DNA from: Paracentrotus lividus
Taxonomy: Eukaryota > Echinodermata > Echinoidea > Camarodonta > Echinidae
NCBI GenBank assembly: GCA_940671915.1
Contig: CALNVZ010002974.1
Coordinates: 13,594,616-13,658,615, forward strand
Direction of reading: 5' to 3'
Length of the DNA: 64,000 nucleotides
Shown one piece after another: positions 55,111 to 64,000 of the stretch. Each line of letters opens with the position of its first letter. Within the stretch, counting starts at the first letter, position 1. The notes under the pieces are model-generated. The model made no database searches. It was not told the DNA's origin and saw nothing but the letters and a program-made list of their open reading frames with translations. The position numbers and the translations under genes are program-made.

Positions 55111-55452
55111 TAAACGTGCCAACTACTAGAACATAAAAACTAACTAGTTTAATGAAGTTTTCACGTAACGTGAAAATTTCATTTCAAAATTGATTGTCCC
55201 CTTGTTTGTTTACCAACATGATCAATCAATAAATGAATGAATCTGAGTTAAAACTCATACCCAGAGGAATATTTTACAAAACAAAAGTAATCATACACCA
55301 TGAGGAATAAATCACATTACGTAAACAGGGAGATGATTATTAACTTATTTGGGGGCTGGTTTACTCGGTAATTATAGTTAGGGGCCGATATCTTGTTGCA
55401 TCTGTTTCCTTACTTTAAGCCTATATGTTTTTGTTTTTTTCATATAAATTTT

Positions 55453-56658
55453 ATTGTCCCCGCCGAACGAGTTCGAGCAGGGGACTATGAAACGGGCTCC
55501 GTCGTAGTTAGTGTCGTGAGTCCATCCTCCGTGTCGTATGTGACCAATCTTCAATTTGCTACTCCTTCGCCATTTTTCATCCGATTTCGATTCCGTTTGC
55601 TTATATGATAGCACTAGGTGATGGCTACCAAACTTCTTCACAGAATTTTGATCTTTGACCCTGATTTTTGACCTATATTGTACACTACTCCTTCGCCATT
55701 TTCATCCGATTTCGATTCTGTTTGCTTTATATAATAGCACTAGGTGAGGGCTACAAAACTTCCTCACGGAATTTTGACTATTTGACCCTTTGACCTTCAT
55801 TTTTGACCTATTATTGTTAATTGGACAAAAATGCTACTCCTTCGCCATTTTTCATCCATTTTCGAATCTGTTTGCTTTATATGATACACTAGGTGAGGCT
55901 ACAAAATTCTTCACGGAATTTTGACTTTGACCCCTTTGACCTGATTATACTTATATTGTACATTGGCTACAAAATGCTACTCCTTCGCCATTTTTCATCG
56001 ATTTCGATTCTGTTTGCTTTATGATAGCACTTGGTGAGGGCTACAAAACTTCTTCACGAATTTGACTTTGACCCTTTGACCTTTGACCTTCATTTTGACC
56101 TATATGTTAATTGGCTACAAAATGCTACTCCTTCGCCATTTTTCATCCGATTTCGATTCTGTTGCTTTATGATAGCACAGGTAGGGCTACAAAACTTCTT
56201 CACAGAAATTTTGACTTTTGACCCCTTTGACCTTGACCTTGATACTTATATTGTACATTGGCTGCAAAATGCTACTCCTTCACCATTTTTCTTCCGATTC
56301 GATTCCGTTTGCTTTATGTGATAGCACTAGGTGATGGCTACAAAATTTCTTCCACAGAATTTTGACCTTTGACCTTTGACCTATATTGTTAATTGGCTAC
56401 AAAATGCTACTCCTTCGCCATTTTCATCTGATTTCGATTCCGTTTGCTTTATGTGATAGCACTAGGTGAGGACTACAAAACTTCTTCACAGAATTTTGAC
56501 TTTTGACCTCTTTGACCTTGACTTTGACCTATATTGTACATTGGCCTACAAAATGCTACTTCCTCGCCATTTTTTACCCGATTTTGATTCTGTTTGCCTT
56601 ATGTGATAGCACTGATCGTGATATAATGGGAATTTTTACATTATCGGCGGGGACATAT
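55453..56658. mobile_element. Element with GTCCCCGCCG / CGGCGGGGAC ends and internal array
   Basis: Left end tattgtccccgccgaacgag ttcgagcaggggac; right end attatcggcggggacatata is inverted. Between lie about eight tandem units starting ctactccttcgccatttttc at about 55559, 55685, 55834, 55978, 56124, 56271, 56407 and 56556, spaced 126-149 bp and ending with tttgaccttgacctatattg. It is an expanded-array MITE-like element; similar termini are widespread in marine invertebrate genomes. Confidence 0.8.
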
Positions 56659-56869
56659 ATTACGCATCGCGTAATTTACTAATCCACTTGTTCTGATTGA
56701 ATTATTTACAATTTGAAATAGATTTATTAATGATTATACAATATCTGTACACAAGTTAAGTTTTTAGCGTGTTTCTGCTTGGAATGGGGGCCGCTGTTAC
56801 AATTGTCCCCGGTCTCCCCTACCTGTTGTTGTTTTTAGGTTTTTATGGCACTGTCATTCATAATATGAA

Positions 56870-56995
56870 TAATTACACCATGTTTACCTGTTATGAAAGA
56901 ATGAACTACAATACATGTAATCCAGTTTACATACATTTCTTGTCACTGTATCTGACAAGCTTTTTGGTGTCAAGAAAAACCTTTGTTTAAAAAGT
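56870..56995 (+). repeat. Dispersed repeat, copy 2
   Basis: See positions 44278-44410 for the inverse copy. In the plus strand: gaaagaatgaactacaatac atgtaatccagtttacatac. Immediately upstream lies a single CCGGTCTCCCCTAC terminus (56805-56822). Confidence 0.65.
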
Positions 56996-57579
56996 AAATG
57001 GTAGTAAAAGGTCTGAATTTCTGAATTGATAAAGGGTCAGGTACCTTGCTTTCACACAGCGAAGGTTACAAACATGTAAGAAGTCGTGACGTTGTAACTT
57101 GGTAAACAAAATTTGAATTTGTTTTCTAATTTATGTCTGGGTTATTCTTTCAGCGATTTTTCATTTACTTCACAATTTTAGAGAATGACAATTGATCAGT
57201 CTTCATTTAAGCTGTAAAATTGACCTAAGATTTCCACCATATAGGCTTTTCTTCATACATGAATTCATCACAATCCACAAGGAAATTGACCTCTATTATG
57301 TGGGCCCAATTCAGTTCAGTGATCATGATGTTGGGTTCTCAATATACTGCTAGTAACTATTCTTCATACTTTTTTGGCAAACAAAAGACAATAGATTTGA
57401 ATATTTTTTTTCAGGGACGTTTTGCATGAATACTTGTATTCGGGCTTCTGTGCATCTTACAAAAGCAGTTTTGAATTTCTGTATGAATTCTTGAGCCAAG
57501 CAGTTATTATCGCTGAGAGTTTTCGGTCTATACTTCTTGTTTTCAGTTGCTTGTAATTGCTTGTTTTACTTAAACCACA

Positions 57580-57646
57580 ATGAAACGTCTCTTCGTCATT
57601 TTCATCATTTCTATGATTCTTGTGGCTGAGTTTTTGGATGGTGCAG
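57580..57646 (+). CDS. Paralogous signal-peptide exon of the Arg-rich peptide family (partial gene)
   Basis: Same length (67 bp), same leader (cttaaaccacaATG), same donor (gcag/gtaag) as the exon at 50132. It encodes MKRLFVI then FIISMILVAEFLDGA: 4 of 22 residues differ from the other copy. About 250 bp of upstream sequence is also alignable. I find no equivalent of exon 2 (CGT run) or exon 3 in the remaining 6.3 kb. The gene is therefore either a pseudogene that lost its 3' exons, a gene with a diverged mature part, or one whose next exon lies beyond the window. Confidence 0.6.
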
Positions 57647-60600
57647 GTAAGGCAATTAAATACATCTCTATCTCATTTTGTAGATATATTGACTGCTTTT
57701 GAGAGTCATGGTCTTTTCTATGCTCAAAGAGACCTATTAACCTGTTTTGAGAGCTGAAGGCATAGCCACGGGGTCATGGCAGGTTGTAAGGTCCCCGAGA
57801 GCCCATAAAAATGACTAACTCGAATATCAAAATATATATCTTTAATAAAGCAAGTATTAAAAAAAAAAAAAAAATTATTCAGAATGCGGGTCATGTTTAG
57901 ATTTAAAAAAAAAAACTAAAACTAAAAAATCATGGTTCTAATTAGCTGGAGACACACTACTAATATTTTGTCTTTATAATATAGCTCGCAGCTTTAAAGG
58001 GAGAGCGAACTGAGCAGGTTGGTAATATTGCAAATAAATGAAAAGAAAAAAGTTAAAGAAAGGGGCTGAGATTATATAACTTGGTTCAATATGAAAGTAA
58101 GGGAGAGAGAGAGAGAGAGAGAGAGAAAGTCAGACAAAAGTTAGACTACTTGAAACTTTGAATGTGCAAAAAGTTGAATTGGGTTTACTTGATTTTGCCT
58201 ATTTTGGCAATTCCCTAGAGACTGTGAGACTGACCACCCCCCCCCTCTTTAGTGGTAGACATACACATCCCCCCCCACCTAATAACCAACCCATACCCCT
58301 TCCAATTGCAAGATTTACTTCATAATCTCAGGCTCAAGCTTGGTCCACGTCCCTACTACATGCACCATCCATCCACCCCCCTGCTCTCTCTGCCCCCCCC
58401 CTGCTCTCTCTCTGGTCCCCACCCCCTCTCTCTCTCTTTCATCAAACTGCCTTTTCTCTCCATAGCAATTAAGATGTACAGTATAAACCTAACAGTATAG
58501 ATCCAGGTATAGTCAAGTAATCCAGGCTTTCTGCTTATATTGACGTTATGGCAATGCAATAACAGTTTAGCCCTAATTTAAAACTTAAGATGTCATTAGG
58601 TCTATCATACTTGCCTAAGCTAGTAGACAGTAGACCCAATAGTACATAACACTAGTCTAAATCGTCGACAGCACAGACCAGGCCAAGCGCTAGACCATCG
58701 CCAAAATCTTCAAAATTGTCAGCTTGCTGACAACATACTTGATATTCTACACTATCGACGTTGAGTTTGGGTTCATTAGGCCTTATTCATGTTATTAATG
58801 TATTGTAATGGTAGCTAAGAAGTATCAAAACAATTAAGAACTTTTATTTCTTCCCATTCTATGTTCATAATTATGGTCAACCTTGTCGTCACTGTCAGAT
58901 ATCCCTCCGCCAATGTGTACAGCTTATGTTGTTGTTTCAGGGTCCCATAGCCTATATTCCTCACCCATAGGGTTATGTTTACATATGAATTTTAAACCCC
59001 CGATTTTCTTCACCTAATTTGACGCTTTTAATCAGCCCGGGTAAGCTGTGCGCATACAAAAACGACTACGCGTACAACATTGTGTACACAATGTGCGGTC
59101 AGCTGTTGCGGTTGAATCTGATTGGCCAGCCAGGATCACGATAGGTTCGCGATGTTCTATTTAGAGCAAAGGGTGACACGGCGTTTGGGCTTAGTGGGAG
59201 GGACACTACGGCGATTTATTGAGAACATATTATTTATTTTCAGCAACATTGTTTCTTGTCATTTTCTTGTTAAGGAAAATCTCATCGCCACCTGACTGCG
59301 TGATTATTTACGAAAATCAGTACAAATGTCGCCTCTTTTCTTCTTTTTCTAATTCAATCTCATCGATACTGCAGTGATGCACGCTAAACACCCTGTTTCC
59401 CATGAGCAAGAGTGGTACGACCCGTAGCCGGCCTGGCTCGCGCGCTATAGCCAAGTTCCCCAAATCAGACGGAGACAATTGGTTTGATCTTTTGATTTTA
59501 AAAATGACGGTGGTTTTTTTCATCCAAAAATAATTTATAATCAACATTTCCTGATATATACTGATAATCTAATTTTTCCGTTGTGTGAAAAAATAGCCCG
59601 CTCCCGGCAAGAAAATTTCAGATAAAGCCAGAAGCATTCAGTCAAAAAAGTTCAATACCACAGAAACTTTGACAAAATTGATGAATTTCAAACAAAAAAT
59701 GACGGTTCGATAAAAGAGCAAATATCGTGATTTTATATCACCATAAAAGAATGAGAGTTAAATTTTCTAATACTTTTTCCGTTGGTGAACTAGCCCATCT
59801 TATCCAAAGCTTATGGTTGAAAAAAGAGGAAAATTGTACCGTTTTACAGCTTTTTTTAGCGGCGCGCGGTGTGTTTGTAGGGGTTGACGCTTAAGTGTTA
59901 GGGTAAAATCCATATGAAACTGAAAATGCAAAAAATCTTCAAAAATAACTGTTTATAATGAGAATATTCAAACTTATGCTACAAGTAGGTAGTAATGTTA
60001 TCTGTACCTCATCAAAATACGAAGTGACATTCTTCGGCTCATTTTTTATTAAATCAGCCTGGAATGAGACTATAGCAGATTTAGTGCCATCACGACTTCC
60101 GGTTTCTGGTTCTTACACCATGAAATAAGTTCTCCATAAAATTCAACTGGCACTCATTCCAGCTCTAAAATAGGACTCATCTGAAGCATTAATGATTACT
60201 CTTTATAAAAGTATAAAAGAATTTCTTCCAATATCTATCATTGATTTTATATGAATATTTTTCCAAACCATTACATCATCATTGATACGCGCTTGGGGTA
60301 TTTCCCGGATTTGATTATGCTAATTAGTGTAATGCAGCCTTATACTTATGTTTCTCCTACGCATTGGCTCAATTGGATCGAAAGATACACATAAACCATG
60401 GACCTATAGGTCCATGCATACACCTATGGGGATCGCAGAAAAATGATGTCATAACCAGGGAATTTTTCTTTGTAAAAACATGGACGTATTACCTCTGACC
60501 AGAGGTTATAGGTCCATGGTAAAAATGAACTATAGACCTGGACGACCAGAAAAACACAACTATAGATTGCTGAGCTGGCATGGTTACGAACATGTCTACA

Positions 60601-60901
60601 CTTTCAACGAATAAGGAGAGAGGATTATTAAAGATTCTTAAAATGAGGTTTATAAAGGCTTATATATATGACATCAAGTTCTTCATTCAAACTGATGATT
60701 ATGATGATGAAAATAACTCCGTGGTATTTCAGCATGATATGCTTTTCTTTATTTAATCATAGGTACAAAAAAATGTATGTCTTAACCCAAGAGAATGCTG
60801 CATGTTAAGTTATTTATTAGACCATCTGACAAAATGTCATAGCCTTCAATCTCACGAAAGAAATGTGACGGGACTAAAACGAGTAAAATCTAAGAGCTAT
60901 A
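57647..60901. other. Region downstream of the orphan signal exon; no exon recognised
   Basis: Contains poly(A) at 57860-57874, (GA)n at 58107-58130, C-runs at 58235-58270 and 58385-58430. 59030-59240 and 59390-59470 are GC-richer. No Arg-codon run like exon 2 of the sister gene was found. Confidence 0.45.
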
Positions 60902-61318
60902 CAGTGCGTCCCAGAAAAAAAGTATACCCAACTTTGAGAGCCTTATATTAAAATATTATAGCTTGTGTGACCTTGAAATATATATCATGATAAAGAGCAA
61001 CTCATATTCTTTCCAATGATACCAAACTTATACCTATGTTGTGACGGATGACTAAGCAGTTGGGCTTTAAAGAACAAGCGTAAAAAGTGCCCTGTCCCAA
61101 GTTTGAGCAAAAGCAGCTCTTGCATTTCAAAAGATCAAGTAATCCTTTGTGCCTAATGAATGGACTCAGGAACGCTGACCTCAAACAAATAATGGATGAT
61201 CAGAAAGCAAGGGCTGCTCCTCAGACAACTTGGTACAGATCACTTTTGACCAATGTTTTTAAACACTCGAGTGTTCAGTCATCCATAACAGTATCGGTAT
61301 GATTTTGGTATCATTAGA
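60902..61318. mobile_element. Mariner-like MITE, copy 2, right end truncated
   Basis: Left terminus cagtgcgtcccagaaaaaaa preceded by TA, then tatacccaactttgagagcc. The internal 350 bp aligns to copy 1 with few differences. Similarity stops near 61318 before the right inverted repeat. CAGTGCGTCCC-type ends with TA are typical of Tc1/mariner elements. Confidence 0.8.
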
Positions 61319-64000
61319 TATGTAAGAGGACCATCTCAGAGTAAAGTCTCCGAGACTAGTCTCCAAGTAGGTGGCGAAATTATAGTTCAACTGATAGGAC
61401 TCAGGAAACAAAATGGCGGCTAACACATTGAAGTAAAGTTCGGTTTGGTATTTATTAAATGTAGAACGAAGAAATAAAATGACGAAGTCCACGTACAGTC
61501 ACAAGCAAAGCGGTAAAGGTGCATTAATTAAGTATAAACAGTTTCAGAGGCTGGGCTTATAAAGACGCGAAAAACCATGCTTCGATCCGCAACAAAAAAT
61601 GGCTAACTCAACATGGCCAACGTAAGCTCGAACATAAAAAGGCTCTAACACAAAATGGCTCTAACACAAAATGGCTCTAACACAAAATGGCTACCGAGCC
61701 ACACATGAGCTTTGCCTATATGTGATGCGTCATGTCGAAATGAGAGACTAATCGCGATTTTTGAAATCCATTTTATTTGATATTATTGATCCCTGATTAA
61801 TTGCCTTGAATTTGATATATAACGAGTGCAGTACTAAAGAGAGTTTAGTTCGCTATTCGCTCACAAACAACGAAACAAAAAGCAGTTGAAATCACACATA
61901 CATGACCGTGAACTCCAATAAACACACCATGCGTTGCTAAGGCGCGGAGCACAAAGACGGAGAAGGGAAAATGAGCGTGGACGTTCGCTTTGTATGTCCG
62001 GAAAAAAAAGTTATGACCGAAAAAACACTCGCCAGAAAAACCGCTTTTTTACCACTTTCCCTTATCATTTTCACCATTTTTTTTAACAGCAAAGATGAGC
62101 ATGGTAGAACCAGAAAATCAAAAACAAAAATTTCCTCAAAATTGAGTTTTTTATAGTTTGTCGATTTACTCGATCTTTGATCTGCGACTCTCTCTCATTT
62201 CGACAAGACTATCACATATACAATTTCGGTAATGCTAAAGTGAATCGAGTCCAACAAGCCCGCCTCCTGTATAACAAACTAACAAATAAAGCACCACGCA
62301 CCCTTTCCCTTTCTAGTCCATTGCACAATAAACAATAGAGCACGTGCTTTTAGGTTCCAAAGTAGGCGTGTCTAACATGACCAGAAATATGCAGGGACGC
62401 TAATTAAATATTTACAAAAACCTTGCACCCGGAAAAGCTATGATAGGACAGGATGCTAATTACTATTGTTAAAAATCATTTAACCGACATAGCACCTGTA
62501 CGAATGTCATGAATGCCGACTACCGCTCAAGCAGGGACCGTCTCCAAATAGCTTATACAATCCCCCGACCAGTACTGCCAACCTAAAATCGTATTTTGTC
62601 TTTTTCATTTGGATAAGGGGTACCAAACTCAATAAATGTCAATAATTTATTCAGATCATAAAAATGTCAACATCCCACCTGTCGACCTGAAAACCTTTTA
62701 TTATTCAATTATTTCAATAGAAACAAGGTAAATATTGCCAAACATTTTGACAGTGTGTCATCCCTGCACCAAAGGCTTCGTCTGGTAAGTGAGGGACATA
62801 GACATTCATTGAACAATTAAATGTTTTTCTATGAAGACAGGTGCTGTAGTATGGCAATGATGTGATGTGCATTCATAGACATCTAGATCTTAGTACCTCC
62901 TAAGAAGCGAAAGAGGATAGAAAAGTACGAGGATACGATGTTTTGTTGGCAGTCTGCCCGACCCAACAAGTGAAACAAGTTGGCCAATCATATACATATT
63001 AAGAAAATCCCTTAATTTAATGTGAACGACTAAGTAAATAAACCTATTGAAACCTTCCAAATTTTACCGACAATTAGTGGCCTAGCGCCTTCTTTAAAAT
63101 GGACTTATATTATAATTAATTAATTGGGGAAACGGTCAATAGACCGTACCACTACAATCTCCCCTACTAAAGCGGTCTTTCGCCTGGAGATCGCAAGAAA
63201 ATTAATATCAGTATAGTATTTTTATTTTTTTTACTAATATTCAAAAAACTAGTTTGTTTTCTTCTCCTGCCTTCTTTCCAAAGGCAAATGTCAACAATCC
63301 ATTTATCAAAATGAAGACTAAATACCTCCCCAAACTTCAAATAACTACTATTTCCAATCCATGACCCATTGTATCATATGGCAGTGCAGGACGACCCCGC
63401 CCCTCACAAAGAGATAAGTGTTGGCCATAATAGGCCTCCATGACAACATCCATTCTCCCCCAGCAGGTGGACGAAGGGCCGCCTACACAGCCACATACGC
63501 ATACCTGGTGCAAACTGTGAACAACTTCCAAATATATTTATATTTTATCTAGTACACATAATACCAAAATGAACATTAAATATACCGGAAAACCTAATTA
63601 ATCTGAAACATCCACTAAAATGCCAATGCAAATCCCAAAATTTCATGCATGCCCTAACTTCAGTAGATGGCAACCTCCATTCCCCCTACACTGTGTGATA
63701 ACATCAACCCTACCTATCAATTATCAATAAAATTATCCACAAAAAAAAACCCAATTGTTGTTATTTGTCAACAACCTTAACCATTTCCACTCGTTAACGT
63801 GAGAAATCAAAGCAAGAAAATAAAGAAAATCTGTTCCACATTGTTATTTTTTTTTTGTTAATTAGGAAAAATATTTAACAATATGTAGGTCAAAAGAAGC
63901 ATGGGTTAAGGATAATTATACGTAAAATGTTTGCCTGTGAGAATTATAGGACATACATGTACTTCTAACATGGATCCGGAAGCGGTGTCCCAGTCCTCCT
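61319..64000. other. Unannotated sequence
   Basis: 61625-61690 has three tandem copies of ggctctaacacaaaat. Nothing else recognised; open frames are short and without motifs. Confidence 0.45.

Larger units (their letters stand above)
48252..57646 (+). repeat. Segmental tandem duplication carrying the peptide genes
   Basis: Order in unit A: minisatellite (48252-48850), short unique block (about 48858-48935), block containing 'ttacacatcacactttggct' (about 49480-49690), promoter and signal exon (50132). Unit B repeats this order at 52932, 53298, about 54470-54680 and 57580. Unit B is about 3 kb longer because of later insertions at 53.9-54.4, 54.74-55.1 and 55.45-56.66 kb. Divergence is substantial, so the duplication is not recent. 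Confidence 0.7.

Noticed and set aside
55453..56658. CRISPR array
   Set aside because: Units are diverged tandem copies without unique spacers, in a eukaryotic context with transposon-like ends.
57961..58010. Possible exon 2 for the orphan signal exon (acceptor-like tataatatag)
   Set aside because: The frame continued from 57646 reaches a stop after about ten codons and has no similarity to the sister exon.

Overview
The window looks like nuclear DNA of an animal. It is AT-rich, has almost no long open reading frames, contains genes interrupted by GT-AG introns, and is full of microsatellites, minisatellites and short inverted-repeat transposons. The repeat style (very many foldback/MITE elements, frequent 'aggcctac' words) and the type of nuclear receptor suggest a marine deuterostome, most likely an echinoderm such as a sea urchin. 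This placement is an inference; no mitochondrial or rRNA marker is present.

Only two protein-coding loci are well supported, both on the + strand. (1) 30342-36170: a five-exon nuclear receptor of about 358 residues with a complete two-zinc-finger DNA-binding domain and a ligand-binding domain of NR1 type (Rev-erb/E75/E78-like). It has almost no A/B region, ends without an AF-2 helix, and carries Asn346 where Rev-erb/E75 proteins have a heme-binding His. (2) 50132-52167: a three-exon gene for a 75-residue secreted, very arginine-rich peptide that I do not recognise. A second first exon of the same family lies at 57580-57646, with no visible partner exons. The two copies sit in a segmental tandem duplication starting at about 48.25 kb and 52.93 kb.

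The rest is repeat landscape. 0.1-1.3 kb: foldback built from two 3' ends of a Tc1/mariner-type transposon. 3.7-4.1 kb: tandem duplication. 4.9-5.2, 7.1-7.9, 10.9-11.4, 12.1-12.6, 14.4-15.8, 18.0-18.2 kb: separate foldbacks/MITEs. 18.2-30.3 kb: mostly featureless, perhaps upstream non-coding sequence of the receptor. 36-44.5 kb: dense foldbacks (36.5, 37.2, 39.3-40.5, 40.65-41.1, 41.2, 41.4, 42.7-43.4, 43.85-44.5 kb). 45.6-46.75 kb: array of about 155-bp units. 47.65-48.0 kb: MITE. 48-61.3 kb: duplicated peptide locus with minisatellites, a tRNA-like-cored foldback inserted into one minisatellite, a palindrome with a TTAGGG core, an array inside a GTCCCCGCCG-ended element and two copies of a mariner-like MITE. 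61.3-64 kb: little recognisable.

The most unusual signals are the foldbacks with pol III-like tRNA cores and TA target duplications, the telomere-repeat-cored palindromes, the AF-2-less receptor and the arginine-rich peptide family.
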